Source: Novispirillum itersonii subsp. itersonii ATCC 12639 | GTDB lineage: Bacteria; Pseudomonadota; Alphaproteobacteria; Rhodospirillales; Rhodospirillaceae | Direction of reading: 5' to 3' | Length of the DNA: 64,000 bases | NCBI RefSeq assembly: GCF_000381985.1 | Contig: NZ_KB907343.1 | Location: 1-64,000, forward strand | Part shown: positions 28,062 to 40,064 of the stretch, one piece after another | How positions within the stretch are numbered: position 1 is the stretch's first letter | How the letters are laid out: every line of letters starts with the position of its first letter | Notes under the pieces: generated by a model | Databases searched by the model: none | The model's input: the letters and a program-made list of their open reading frames with translations, nothing else | What the model was told of the DNA's origin: nothing | Translations under genes and position numbers: made by a program

Positions 28062-28463
28062 TCAGGAGAAATCAGCAGAATCCGGGCCCGGCACGCCAAG
28101 GCTGGCGGCATAGGCGTCCCGGCTGGACTTTTCCCCGACCGGGGCAGACAGGCTGGTGCCTCCCCACATCTTTTCAAGATTGTAGAAGGCGCGCACTTCC
28201 GGACGGAACAGATGCACCACCACATCCCCGGCATCCAGCAGGACCCAGTCACAGGTCTGAGTGCCTTCGACCTGCGCATACAGGCCCATGCCCTTCAGTT
28301 TTTCCTGCAGGTGGTCCGCCATGGCGGCAACATGGCGCGGCGAACGGCCGGAGCAGATAATCATGGTGTCGGCAAACGAGGACTTGCCGCGCAGATCCAG
28401 CACGATGATGTCTTCGCCCTTGTCGGCATCCAGCGAGGCTTCGATGAACGCAGCCACCGACAT
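28062..28463 (-). CDS. rsfS: Ribosomal silencing factor RsfS
   Basis: RsfS binds ribosomal protein L14 and blocks subunit joining. The domain is complete from the ATG at 28463 (133 residues): IEASLDADKGEDIIVLDLRG, KSSFADTMIICSG, DWVLLDAGDVVVHLF and FYNLEKMWGG. This ATG has no ribosome binding site. A good AGGAG lies further upstream, seven bases before an in-frame ATT at 28496, so initiation at ATT (144 residues) is possible. The frame is open to 28670, overlapping nadD. It is followed by rlmH with a 12-base gap. Confidence 0.9.
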   Translation of the reverse strand: MSVAAFIEASLDADKGEDIIVLDLRGKSSFADTMIICSGRSPRHVAAMADHLQEKLKGMGLYAQVEGTQTCDWVLLDAGDVVVHLFRPEVRAFYNLEKMWGGTSLSAPVGEKSSRDAYAASLGVPGPDSADFS

Positions 28464-28564
28464 GCCGGGCTGCACCGCGTCAACGGTTGTAGAAATGGTG
28501 GAACTCCTGTCCGGATCGCGGACTGATGATTGAGGAAAGAAAAGGGTACACAAATAAAAAGACA

Positions 28565-29194
28565 CTACATCGCCACCGCCCGCAAGGCGGTGGAAGATGC
28601 AGGATGTCGGCGGATTGGCAGGAACACCCACGCCGGTGGCGGCAGATCCGCCAGCCGATGGGCCCGCCACGCCGGGCAGCGGGCAGCGGCCAGACGGTGG
28701 GCTGCCTGCCCGGCCAATGCCGCCCCAGAATACGGCCCCCGGTCAAGAATCGCAACCGGCACCGTCCGGAAGATCTCGGTCCAGCGGTGCCAGTGCGGTA
28801 TCTGCACCAGATTGTCAGCCCCCATCAGCCAGACAAAGGCCACCTGCGGAAAACGCTGCCGCAGGGTGTGCAGCGTATCCACAGTATAGGTGGACCGGAA
28901 CGCCTGCTCCGGGGCCCAGATCCGGATCCGCCGCTCTGCGGCCACAACCCGGCGAGCCAGTTCCAGTCGCTGCGCCAGCGGGGCCGTTCCGGTCCGCGCC
29001 TTCAGCGGATTCTGTGGTGACACCAGCCACCAGACCTCATCCAGCCCCAGCCGGGTCAACGCCATCTTGCTGATATGAAGATGTCCCGCGTGGGCCGGAT
29101 TAAACGACCCGCCCAGCAGCCCGACCCGCCGCCGCCGCGAGTCGCCCCACGCTGACGGCGGCACAGGACCAGATGGAAGGATTACGGGCGGCAC
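28565..29194 (-). CDS. nadD: Nicotinate-nucleotide adenylyltransferase
   Basis: NadD adenylates nicotinate mononucleotide to deamido-NAD, linking this operon with nadABC. The 209-residue frame begins at a GTG at 29194 that overlaps the proA stop by 13 bases. The nucleotidyltransferase motifs [18 protein letters not shown] and the C-terminal [10 protein letters not shown] (ISSTxIR-like) are clear, as are [11 protein letters not shown] and WLMGADNL. Confidence 0.96.
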   Translation of the reverse strand: MPPVILPSGPVPPSAWGDSRRRRVGLLGGSFNPAHAGHLHISKMALTRLGLDEVWWLVSPQNPLKARTGTAPLAQRLELARRVVAAERRIRIWAPEQAFRSTYTVDTLHTLRQRFPQVAFVWLMGADNLVQIPHWHRWTEIFRTVPVAILDRGPYSGAALAGQAAHRLAAARCPAWRAHRLADLPPPAWVFLPIRRHPASSTALRAVAM

Positions 29195-30450
29195 TGTCCG
29201 TTTCCGCGTACTTTGTACTTAAAGGTGGTCAGCTGCTCCACCCCAACCGGGCCACGGGCATGCAGCTTCCCGGTCGAAATGCCGATCTCCGCCCCCATGC
29301 CGAACTCCCCGCCATCCGCGAACTGGGTAGAGGCATTCCACATCAGAATCGCCGAGTCGAGGGCGTTCATGAACGCTTCCGCCGCATCGGCATCCTCGGT
29401 CAGGATCGCTTCAGTATGCTGGCTGGAGTGGGCACGGATATGGGCGATGGCCTCGTCCAGACCATCCACCACCTTCACCGACAGGATCGCATCGAGATAT
29501 TCCGTGTCCCAGTCTTCCGGCGTTGCCACCTGCATCGACGGCACCAGCGCCCGCGCCGCGTCATCACCCCGCAACTCACAGCCCGCCGCCTGCAGATCGG
29601 CGGCAATGCCGGGCAGCAGAGCCGGGGCAATCGCCCGGTCAACCAGCAGGGTTTCGGTTGATCCGCAGATGCCGGTACGGCGCATCTTGGCGTTCATCAC
29701 CACCGCCTTCGCCATCGCCGGGTCAACCCGTTCGTGCAGATAGGTATGGCAGATCCCGTCAAGGTGTTTGAACATCGGGATCCGGCTTTCAGCCGATACC
29801 CGCTCAATCAGGGATTTTCCGCCACGCGGCACAATCACATCCACGTACTGGTCCATCCGCAGCAGCAGGCCGACCGCCGCCCGGTCAGTGGTCGGTACCA
29901 TCTGGATGGCATCGCGCGGCAGCCCGGCTTCGTCCAGACCGGCGTGCAGACAGGCGAGAATCGCCAGCGAGGAATGATAGCTTTCCGACCCACCGCGCAG
30001 AATAGCGGCGTTGCCAGCCTTCAGGCACAGTCCGCCCGCGTCGGCGGTAACATTGGGGCGGCTTTCATAAATGATGCCGATCACCCCCAGCGGAGTCGAG
30101 ACCCGGTCAATCGTCAGGCCATTGGGGCGCTGCCACGACGACAGCACTTTACCCACCGGATCCGGCAACGCCGCAATGTCTTCCAGACCTTTGGCCATCG
30201 CTTCAATACGGGCATCATTCAGCAGCAGACGGTCCAGCAGCGCCGGTGTCAGCCCTTTCGCCGTTCCCGCAGCCATATCTTTAGCATTGGCATCGCGGAT
30301 GGTGGCAGCACCGGCCCGGATAGCAGCGGCGGCGGCGGTCAGGGCAAGGGTGCGTCGCGGTGACGGCGCGGCAGCCAGAGCGGTCTGGGCCGCCCGGGCC
30401 TTGCGGCCAAGGTCGGTCATCTGCGCTTCAAGGGTCTGCTGCGTGGTCAT
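29182..30450 (-). CDS. proA: Gamma-glutamyl phosphate reductase
   Basis: ProA reduces gamma-glutamyl phosphate to the semialdehyde, the second step of proline synthesis. From the ATG at 30450 (behind AAAGG) it has 422 residues. Diagnostic blocks are [31 protein letters not shown], the catalytic Cys in [15 protein letters not shown], and [19 protein letters not shown]. It follows proB by 59 bases. Confidence 0.97.
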   Translation of the reverse strand: MTTQQTLEAQMTDLGRKARAAQTALAAAPSPRRTLALTAAAAAIRAGAATIRDANAKDMAAGTAKGLTPALLDRLLLNDARIEAMAKGLEDIAALPDPVGKVLSSWQRPNGLTIDRVSTPLGVIGIIYESRPNVTADAGGLCLKAGNAAILRGGSESYHSSLAILACLHAGLDEAGLPRDAIQMVPTTDRAAVGLLLRMDQYVDVIVPRGGKSLIERVSAESRIPMFKHLDGICHTYLHERVDPAMAKAVVMNAKMRRTGICGSTETLLVDRAIAPALLPGIAADLQAAGCELRGDDAARALVPSMQVATPEDWDTEYLDAILSVKVVDGLDEAIAHIRAHSSQHTEAILTEDADAAEAFMNALDSAILMWNASTQFADGGEFGMGAEIGISTGKLHARGPVGVEQLTTFKYKVRGNGQCRP

Positions 30451-30509
30451 CACGGGCACCTTTCGTTTTAGCCTGTTGGGGTGGCCTGTTGGGGTAACGT
30501 CTTGGGAAT

Positions 30510-32980
<2,471 letters not shown>

Positions 32981-33250
32981 TTATTCGGCCGCTTCGGCCG
33001 CCGGAACTACCGACACGAAGGTGCGGCCCTTGAAGCCCTTGTGGAACTTCACATTGCCGTTCACCACCGAGAAAATCGTGAAGTCGCGGCCGAGGCCAAC
33101 GTTCTCACCCGGGTGCCACTTGGTGCCACGCTGACGGATGATGATGTTGCCGGCGAGCACAGCTTCGCCGCCGAACTTCTTGACGCCAAGGCGTTTGCCT
33201 TCGGAGTCGCGGCCGTTACGGGACGAACCGCCTGCCTTTTTATGAGCCAT
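32981..33250 (-). CDS. rpmA: 50S ribosomal protein L27
   Basis: The 89-residue protein begins [20 protein letters not shown], the conserved N-terminal tail that reaches the peptidyl transferase centre. [20 protein letters not shown] follows. It is second after rplU in the operon. Confidence 0.98.
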   Translation of the reverse strand: MAHKKAGGSSRNGRDSEGKRLGVKKFGGEAVLAGNIIIRQRGTKWHPGENVGLGRDFTIFSVVNGNVKFHKGFKGRTFVSVVPAAEAAE

Positions 33251-33287
33251 TGCTCTGCTCCTTTAAACTCTGCGCTACGCGCGAATA

Positions 33288-33587
33288 TCAGCCGGTGATG
33301 CCGGTGATCTTCACCAGAGTCAGGTACTGGCGATGACCGTTCTTGCGGCGATAGTTCTGGCGACGCTTCTTCTTGAAGACGATCACCTTTTCGTCACGGA
33401 ACTGCTCCAGCACTTCAGCGGTGACGGCGGCGCCGTCAACCACCGGAGCGCCGACCTTGTCGCCGACCAGCAGGACCTGGTCGAACGTCACGGAAGCGCC
33501 AACGTCGGCAGCGAGCTTCTCAACCGCGACGATGTCGTTCTGGGCGACCTTGTACTGCTTGCCGCCGGTCTTGATGACTGCGAACAT
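33288..33587 (-). CDS. rplU: 50S ribosomal protein L21
   Basis: The start is the ATG at 33587 (99 residues, [18 protein letters not shown]). The C-terminal [18 protein letters not shown] stretch is typical of L21. It heads the long minus-strand operon, whose promoter lies about 65 bases upstream. Confidence 0.98.
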   Translation of the reverse strand: MFAVIKTGGKQYKVAQNDIVAVEKLAADVGASVTFDQVLLVGDKVGAPVVDGAAVTAEVLEQFRDEKVIVFKKKRRQNYRRKNGHRQYLTLVKITGITG

Positions 33588-33651
33588 GATGGTGCAACCT
33601 TTACGTAAGACATGGGCCGGGCCCGGTGGGGCCCGTTCGAAAGAGGGCGCA

Positions 33652-33679
33652 ATAATACGCAGGGGGTCGCCTCTGTCAA
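33652..33679 (-). promoter_or_regulatory. Strong sigma-70 type promoter for the rplU operon
   Basis: On the minus strand a perfect TTGACA (33679-33674) and TATTAT (33657-33652) are 16 bases apart. Transcription would begin near 33645, about 58 bases before the rplU ATG. The remaining stretch up to the tRNA gene (33680-33954) shows nothing else. Confidence 0.85.
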
Positions 33680-33954
33680 TGGGGACAACAGCGAAAAATG
33701 ACTCTTTTTCGACTGTTGCCGGACATGGCATCGCCCTGCGGCACACGCCGCGCGCTCACCATACGGAATTTGTGAAAAAACACCAGCCTTGTCATATGGC
33801 CGTCACTCAAAACGCGGCCCCCGTCAGCCCCCGCCATAAAAATGGCAGACCGGGGAAAATTGCCCCTTGCCAAAACACAAGAGCCGGGATACGTTCCGCC
33901 CCCTCCGATGACCGCTGACACATTGTGTCGCTTCATTTTTTTTCGGAACTCTGC

Positions 33955-34044
<90 letters not shown>

Positions 34045-34136
34045 TTCCCTTGCAGGGCCAAATAGATGGCCTTGCATCTCAGGAATGCTTCCGAAAACAG
34101 AACCCGCTTCGAACGCATCAGGAAGCCTCGCGCAGA

Positions 34137-35336
34137 TCAGCCGGGGCTTTTCATGTTTGTCTTCAGTGATCCTCCGCCCGAATAGATCGCCCGCGTGAGA
34201 TCTTCGGGGAATCGCCCCCCCGGGGACTGCCCTTCCAGTCCTGCATTGGTAAAAGCCACCACCGTCATCCGGTTGGCATGGTCCACAAACCACGAATGCC
34301 CATAGGCCCCACCTAACCGCCATGTGCCCACCGATTCCGGTGAGCCTGCCGCCGCAGGATTGCGCAGCACCGTAAACCCAAGAGCGAATCCACGCCCCGG
34401 CCACGGCAGCAGATCCATTCCGGGCGTCTGATCCGTCGCCATCGCCGCGACCAGTGCCGGAGATAACAGCGGCTGGCCGCCCTGCCGCAACACCTCAAGC
34501 ACCCTGAGAAGATCGCCTGCAGAACCGATCATTCCGGCCCCACCGGACGCAAACGCCCCCGGATCACAGGCCCGCGCCAGCGACATCCGCAGGCCCTCGG
34601 CTCCGTCAAGAAAAGGCAGCGGAATAATCTCAGGATCGGCCATCCGCCGCGACACGCCACCCTCATGGATATACCCGGTCGCCAGACGTGCCGGATCGGC
34701 AACGGCAAACCCGGTGTCCGCCAAGCCAAGCGGGCCGGTGACAAGGGCCCGGATGGCATCGGCCAGCGGCTGCCCTGTAACAGTCTCGATCATCAGCCCA
34801 AGAACATCGGTGGCAATGGAGTAGCCCCATGCCGATCCGGGAGCAAAGAGCAACGGGACCGACGCAATACGCCGGACATTCTCTTCCAGAGTGAGCGGGG
34901 AAAGATCCATCCCGTCGGAAATGCCAGCCCGGTGGTAGGGGCCATCCGCAGGCTCCAGAAACCCATATCCTAATCCTGCGGTATGACTCAGCAGATGGCG
35001 GACCGTGATCGTGTCAGCCCGGCCATCCGGGGAGAGCGGCCTGAAGTCAGGCAGCCAGTCCGTGACGGGGGCATCAAGGGTAAGCAGGCCCTGCCCGATC
35101 AGCGCCATAACGGCAACCGAGGTATAAACCTTAGAGACAGAAGACAGCCGGAACAGCGTCTCCACCGCCATCGGCTGGCCTACGTCGCGGTCAGAAAAAC
35201 CGGCCGCACGGCTGTAGAGGAGTTCGCCATCTTTGGCGATCAAAACAACCGCCCCAACGACCCGCTGCTCTGTCAGCGCAGTCTCAATAACGGCATCAAC
35301 GCAGCCTGACAGGCTGCCGCCCATGATGAGTGACAT
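34137..35336 (-). CDS. Serine hydrolase of the class C beta-lactamase / EstB family
   Basis: The 399-residue protein has the SxxK nucleophile motif SVSK (Ser66-Lys69) within LFRLSSVSKVYTSVAVM. Other family blocks are TVRHLLSHTAGLGYG, FAPGSAWGYSIATDVLG and RLGGAYGHSWFVD. Members include esterases and DD-peptidase relatives, and most are not true beta-lactamases. No clear signal peptide is present, which favours a cytoplasmic esterase. It lies 18 bases downstream of the MFS gene and is probably in one operon with it. Confidence 0.9.
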   Translation of the reverse strand: MSLIMGGSLSGCVDAVIETALTEQRVVGAVVLIAKDGELLYSRAAGFSDRDVGQPMAVETLFRLSSVSKVYTSVAVMALIGQGLLTLDAPVTDWLPDFRPLSPDGRADTITVRHLLSHTAGLGYGFLEPADGPYHRAGISDGMDLSPLTLEENVRRIASVPLLFAPGSAWGYSIATDVLGLMIETVTGQPLADAIRALVTGPLGLADTGFAVADPARLATGYIHEGGVSRRMADPEIIPLPFLDGAEGLRMSLARACDPGAFASGGAGMIGSAGDLLRVLEVLRQGGQPLLSPALVAAMATDQTPGMDLLPWPGRGFALGFTVLRNPAAAGSPESVGTWRLGGAYGHSWFVDHANRMTVVAFTNAGLEGQSPGGRFPEDLTRAIYSGGGSLKTNMKSPG

Positions 35337-35354
35337 GATAAGATCCTGATTCTA

Positions 35355-36536
35355 TTAGAGTGAAGAGGCTGAAAAACCATGACGTCTGGCACACCAGACA
35401 ACGGTCAGGGCTGGCACCAGCAGGCCAAGCAGGGCGACCGGAAAGGTGGCGGCCCCCACAGTTTCAAGTAACAGGCCCCCGGCCAGACCGCCCCCCGCAA
35501 TCGCCACATTCCAGACCGTGACGAGCATCGACTGGGCGACATCGGCGGCATCCCCAGATGCTCGGGCAAGCGCGGTCTGAAACAGCGTGGCCGCTCCGCC
35601 AAAGGACAACCCCCAGACCGCCACAGCGCCATAGAGTACCAACGGGCTGCCCTGCCCCATCCAGAGGGCAAGGGCGGCAAGGGCAAACAGGGCCGTACTG
35701 ACCAGCGTCAGACCGCGCAGACGCCGGTCAATCAGCACCCCGACACCCCAGATCCCCATCAACGACATGACGCCGAAGAGCAGGAGGACGTGATCCGTCC
35801 GGTTCTCCAGCCGGACCGCCGACAGAAACGGGGCGATATAGGTGTAAAGAATGTTGTGAGCGAGAACGAACGCCAGCGTCACGAACAGGACCGGGCGAAC
35901 CCCTGCCCTGCCAAGCACACCAAACAAAGAGGCCCGCCGGTCTGGTGCCTGTCCCGAAAAATCAGGAACCTTCGCCAGAATCCAGACGATCAGGATCAAC
36001 GTCATGCCACTGATCCCCACGAAGCAGGCCCGCCACCCGATGACAGACCCGATGAAGACCCCGGCGGGAATCCCCAGAGACAGGGCAAGCGGAGTCCCGG
36101 CCATTGCGATGGCAATCGCCCGCCCCTTCAGAGAATCAGGCGCCATCCGGGCCGCATATCCTGCCAGAAGCGCCCACAGGAGCCCTGCGGAAGCACCGGC
36201 GATAAAGCGCGCCACCATCGTCAACCCATAGCGGGTCGAAACAGCCGTGATTGTATTGGCAATGACAAAGCCAACCACCGCCGTCAGCAACAAGGGTCTG
36301 CGGCGCAGAGACTGTGTCGCCATCATCAAGGGAACCGCCGCAAGCAGCGAACCAACGGCATAAGCGGTCACAAGCTGCCCCGCCAACGCGTCCGGAACCC
36401 CAAGCCCGGCACCGATCTGTGGCAGCAGGCCTGCGGGAAGAGCTTCGGTCAAAGTCGTAATGAATCCTGCGCTTGCCAGAGCAAGCAGGCCGGAGAGCGG
36501 CAGCCGTACGCCTACGGCATGGTTCACCGGCGTCAT
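35355..36536 (-). CDS. MFS transporter (DHA1-type drug/metabolite exporter)
   Basis: The 393-residue protein has about twelve membrane segments. The N-terminal half shows TEALPAGLLPQIGAGLGV and VARFIAGASAGLLWALLAGY. The second half contains VWGLSFGGAATLFQTALARAS, which is characteristic of the arabinose-efflux/YdhP-like permeases. It is divergent from a LysR gene that probably controls it. The substrate is unknown. Confidence 0.92.
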   Translation of the reverse strand: MTPVNHAVGVRLPLSGLLALASAGFITTLTEALPAGLLPQIGAGLGVPDALAGQLVTAYAVGSLLAAVPLMMATQSLRRRPLLLTAVVGFVIANTITAVSTRYGLTMVARFIAGASAGLLWALLAGYAARMAPDSLKGRAIAIAMAGTPLALSLGIPAGVFIGSVIGWRACFVGISGMTLILIVWILAKVPDFSGQAPDRRASLFGVLGRAGVRPVLFVTLAFVLAHNILYTYIAPFLSAVRLENRTDHVLLLFGVMSLMGIWGVGVLIDRRLRGLTLVSTALFALAALALWMGQGSPLVLYGAVAVWGLSFGGAATLFQTALARASGDAADVAQSMLVTVWNVAIAGGGLAGGLLLETVGAATFPVALLGLLVPALTVVWCARRHGFSASSL

Positions 36537-36732
36537 CCCATCCCCCCGTGGTCTGAGGCAGACCCACCGGAGGGGCGCAGCACCATGACAGAAAAAAAGA
36601 AAGCCTTGAGCATACAGTGACCTCCTACGCGATGAATGCAGACGGCCATCAGTATGCGGCAGTGGAAGAAGCGGAAAATCAGGCTACAATTCCAGAGACT
36701 TCAGAATAATTTTCCATAATAGCGAGATCGAC

Positions 36733-37629
36733 TTGGATACGCTGGGATCGCTCAATGCCTTTGTTCAGGCCGCAGAAACCCGCAGTTTCACCATCGCCGG
36801 GCGACAGCTCGGCCTATCCCCCTCAGCGGTTGGTAAGGCGATCGCCCGGCTCGAAGAGCGGCTTGGAGTGCGCCTGTTCCACCGCTCCACCCGCACGGTC
36901 ACACTGACACCGGAAGGGGCACTGTTCCTTGAACGCTGCCGACGCATTTTCTCGGAATTTGAGCAGGCGGAGCTTGAGCTGTCTCAGACACGGGCCGCAC
37001 CACGGGGCAGGTTGCGCGTCAGCCTGCCCTTGGTCGGCATGCTGATGATGCCGACACTGTCCGCCTTCATGCGGGTCTGGCCCGACATTGATCTTGACCT
37101 CGACTTCACAGACCGGCTTGTGGATATCATCGACGAGGGCTTTGATGCGGTGATCCGCACCGGAGAGGCAGGCGACTCCCGGCTGATGACACGGGTGCTG
37201 GGAAGCTTTAGCTACCAACTGGTCGGATCACCCGCCTATTTCGCCGCCTATGGCATTCCCCGGCACCCCTCTGACCTCGCGGGCCATCGCTGCCTGCGGC
37301 ACCGCTACCCAAGCACAGGCAAGCTGGAAGACTGGCCCCTTGCCACCGATCAGACCGGAACCCCGGTCACTCTGCCGACAGCGGCCACGTCCAGCGCCAT
37401 TGAGCCTTTGGTTTACATGGCCGAACAAGGCCTTGGCATCGCCTGCCTGCCTGATTTCGCGGTCCGTACCCAGCTTGCAGCAGGCACATTGGTCAGCGTC
37501 ATAGACAAGACGGTCCTCCATTCCGGCACCTTCCGGGTTCTGTGGCCCTCCAGCCGCCAGCTCTCGCCAAAAATCCGCGTCTTTGTGGATTTCATGGCAG
37601 AAACCCTGCTCCCTCAGCCAACTCCATAA
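36733..37629 (+). CDS. LysR-family regulator (divergent from the MFS/hydrolase pair)
   Basis: The 298-residue protein starts at a TTG at 36733, but the sequence MDTLGSLNAFVQAAETRSFT matches the usual family start exactly. The HTH reads FTIAGRQLGLSPSAVGKAIA. The effector domain shows LRVSLPLVGMLMMP and FDAVIRTGE. Position suggests control of the neighbouring exporter and hydrolase. Confidence 0.92.
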   Translation: MDTLGSLNAFVQAAETRSFTIAGRQLGLSPSAVGKAIARLEERLGVRLFHRSTRTVTLTPEGALFLERCRRIFSEFEQAELELSQTRAAPRGRLRVSLPLVGMLMMPTLSAFMRVWPDIDLDLDFTDRLVDIIDEGFDAVIRTGEAGDSRLMTRVLGSFSYQLVGSPAYFAAYGIPRHPSDLAGHRCLRHRYPSTGKLEDWPLATDQTGTPVTLPTAATSSAIEPLVYMAEQGLGIACLPDFAVRTQLAAGTLVSVIDKTVLHSGTFRVLWPSSRQLSPKIRVFVDFMAETLLPQPTP

Positions 37630-37664
37630 AAAAACGCCCGCCATCGTACAGGCAGGCGCTTTTT
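37628..37664 (+). terminator. Bidirectional terminator between LysR and lipoprotein genes
   Basis: CGCCCGCC pairs with GGCAGGCG (one wobble), flanked by seven A and by CTTTTT. Confidence 0.8.
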
Positions 37665-37685
37665 CCCTACTCTCGTCAGACGGGC

Positions 37686-38180
37686 TTACTGGGTGTTGCC
37701 GGTTGGGAAAATACCATTGGCAATCCCTTCAGCAGCTTCGTCAATTGTGGCCTGAGACTGGTCGTAGAACGCCCCATAGCCCCCCGGATTAGAATTCCGC
37801 TGAACATCAAACCTGCCAATGACAGCACCGGACTGCACATCAACAACATCAACCGAGGCATACAGTTTGTTAGACCCGGCAAACACCCCGACAAACACCC
37901 GGGCAGCACCATCGACAATCTCATATTTCGTAATCCGGATGACCAATCTTGCCGGCTGCACTCCCTGCGGTTTTTTAGCCGCAAGAGCCGCCTGTACGGC
38001 CTTTTCCAATTTCCGGTCCAGATCAGCCGGGGCCTGAACCCCTGCCGAGACCGTCGCCTTCACCTCTGACACCCGTAATTTTGATTGCACGTCTGAAGGA
38101 ATCGCCTGCTGCGGCACAACCGCTGTTGAACAGGCAGACAAGGCCAGAAGGGCCAGAAAACTAAGGATAAGACGGTTCAC
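37686..38180 (-). CDS. Small lipoprotein of unknown function (DUF4410-like)
   Basis: From the GTG at 38180 the 164-residue precursor begins VNRLILSFLALLALSACS, a lipoprotein signal with the lipidated Cys17. The mature part has LVIRITKYEIVDGAARVFVG and ASVDVVDVQSGAVIGRFDV, which resembles the DUF4410 lipoproteins. The frame opens at 38225, but that start lacks the signal at its N-terminus. The gene and its upstream region are less GC-rich than most of the window. No partner gene is evident. Confidence 0.78.
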   Translation of the reverse strand: MNRLILSFLALLALSACSTAVVPQQAIPSDVQSKLRVSEVKATVSAGVQAPADLDRKLEKAVQAALAAKKPQGVQPARLVIRITKYEIVDGAARVFVGVFAGSNKLYASVDVVDVQSGAVIGRFDVQRNSNPGGYGAFYDQSQATIDEAAEGIANGIFPTGNTQ

Positions 38181-38270
38181 GTTTGACGCCCCTACACGGA
38201 TGAGAAAACGCCCACCGGATACCACTATAAAGATATTTTATCCATTCAAATTAAATCTATGATTTATCAT

Positions 38271-39236
38271 CTACCCCTTATACAGCCGGGCCAGCCCTTC
38301 TGCGGCATCCTGCATCGCCTGCCGCAATTCGGCTGGCTCCAGCACTTTCAGATCAACCCCAAAGCGCAGAAACTCTCGTGCGGTATCGTGCAGAGACCCA
38401 ATCGGAACAGTCACCTCCTGCCAGCCATCCGCCCCCACATCATCGACCAAACACAAACGGGCACAGGCATAGGCGCTCAAATAATGCGGCACCAACACCC
38501 GCCCCCACTCAGACAGCCGAATCCGGGCAGTGCCGGTATACATTTCCTCCGACAGCCGCTCCGTCGACTGCCGCCAGTAGGCTGCAAGATCAAAATCCTC
38601 CGGGGGGCTGAAAATCGCATCGGTCACCAGCAGGTCATGAACCCGGGCCACCCGATAGGTCCGCACCGATCCTTCCGTGCGGGCGGCCATGTACCAGGCC
38701 CCGCCCTTCAGCACCAACCCCAGCGGCTCGGTGGTGATCTGCTTTTCCTTCTTCCAGCTGCGATAGCGCATATGGACCCGTTTGTGATTCCACACCGCGT
38801 CAGACAGCGACGCCAGATGATCCGGAGATTCGCCTTCACTGAACCACCCCGGCGGGTCGAGATGGAAGCGGTTGCGCAGACGGTCAGCACTGCGGCGTAA
38901 CTCTTCCGGCAAAGCCACGGCCAGCTTGCGCTCGGCGCTGGCCACCACCGCCCCCAGCCCCAGATCCGCCGCCGGGCCGGGCAGGCCGGTCATGAACAGG
39001 GCTTCGGCTTCAGCCGGAGACAACCCGTTCAGCCGCACCCGGTATCCCTCCAGCAGGCGATAGCCGCCTTCCGGCCCCCGGTCAGCATACACCGGCACCC
39101 CGGCCAGGGTCAGATGGTCGATATCCCGGTAAATCGTCCGCAGGGACACCCCGGTTTCCGCCGCAAGCTGCGGGGCCGTCACCCGCCCGCGTGCCTGCAG
39201 CGTGGTTAAGATCGTCAACAGACGGCTGGCCCGCAT
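38271..39236 (-). CDS. YafY-type transcriptional regulator with HTH_11 and WYL domains
   Basis: The 321-residue protein has an N-terminal helix-turn-helix (LQARGRVTAPQLAAETGVSL, then RTIYRDIDHL). A linker domain follows, and a WYL ligand-sensing domain spans about residues 135-215 (MRYRSWKKEKQITTEPLGLV). A C-terminal WCX extension ends the protein. It is divergent from the glutathione S-transferase gene, its probable target. Confidence 0.93.
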   Translation of the reverse strand: MRASRLLTILTTLQARGRVTAPQLAAETGVSLRTIYRDIDHLTLAGVPVYADRGPEGGYRLLEGYRVRLNGLSPAEAEALFMTGLPGPAADLGLGAVVASAERKLAVALPEELRRSADRLRNRFHLDPPGWFSEGESPDHLASLSDAVWNHKRVHMRYRSWKKEKQITTEPLGLVLKGGAWYMAARTEGSVRTYRVARVHDLLVTDAIFSPPEDFDLAAYWRQSTERLSEEMYTGTARIRLSEWGRVLVPHYLSAYACARLCLVDDVGADGWQEVTVPIGSLHDTAREFLRFGVDLKVLEPAELRQAMQDAAEGLARLYKG

Positions 39237-39354
39237 GATGTTCCCCGGATTTTAAAATTTCATCCATAAACATGACAGAATCTGACAGGTATGTCGCCGT
39301 ACTGTCAGGCCCGGATCACCCCGGCCCTTCCGGCCCTGACTGAGGAGCATCCCG

Positions 39355-39996
39355 ATGACCACCACAGATCCTGTCATCCTGTATTACTGCCCGCAGACCC
39401 GTGCCTCCGGCACCCGGGTCATGCTGGAAGAGCTGAAGGTCCCCTACACCCTGCATGTCATGAACCTGAATGCAGGAGAGACCCGTAGCCCGGATTTTCT
39501 GGCGGTCAATCCGCTGGGCAAGGTCCCGACCATCCGCCACCGGGAAGCCATTATCACCGAACAGATCGCCATCGCCCTGTATCTGGGGGATACCTTCCCT
39601 GACGCCGGACTGGCCCCGGCTTTTGATGATCCCACCCGGGGCCCGTACCTCCGCTGGATGGTCTATTACGCGGCCTGCTTTGAGCCGGCTGTACTCGACC
39701 GCGCTAACGGCCATGATCCGGGGTCGCCGTCGCGGTCGGTGTATGGTGATTTCGCGACCATGCTGAGTACCTTTGAAGCTGCCCTGACACCCGGCCCCTA
39801 TCTGCTGGGGGATCGTTTCAGTCTGGCTGACATCCAGTGGGCAACCGCCCTGCAATGGACCCTTCAGTTCGGTCTGGTGCCGGAACGTCCGGCCCTGCGG
39901 GACTATGTCAGCCGGGTGACTGACCGCGAGTCTTTCCGGCTGGTGTGGGCTGATGATATCCGGATCCTCGAAACCCAGCAGCCCACACAGCCCTGA
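39355..39996 (+). CDS. Glutathione S-transferase family protein
   Basis: This 213-residue protein has an N-terminal thioredoxin fold (VILYYCPQTRASGTRVMLEE) in which Ser or Cys near residue 12 would activate glutathione. The cis-Pro block NPLGKVPTI is followed by the glutathione contact TEQIAIALYLGD. The helical C-terminal domain contains LLGDRFSLADIQWATAL. The substrate is unknown. It is probably induced through the divergent WYL regulator. Confidence 0.93.
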   Translation: MTTTDPVILYYCPQTRASGTRVMLEELKVPYTLHVMNLNAGETRSPDFLAVNPLGKVPTIRHREAIITEQIAIALYLGDTFPDAGLAPAFDDPTRGPYLRWMVYYAACFEPAVLDRANGHDPGSPSRSVYGDFATMLSTFEAALTPGPYLLGDRFSLADIQWATALQWTLQFGLVPERPALRDYVSRVTDRESFRLVWADDIRILETQQPTQP

Positions 39997-40064
39997 TCCT
40001 GTTCCCGCTGCCCCCTCCGGTGACGTATAAAAAGCACCTGTACTCACCGGAGGGGAACAACGGG

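Noticed and set aside
34137-35336. Acquired beta-lactamase resistance gene
   Set aside because: The SxxK motif is shared by esterases and peptidases of this family. No signal peptide or clear class C active-site set (YxN, KTG) is seen.
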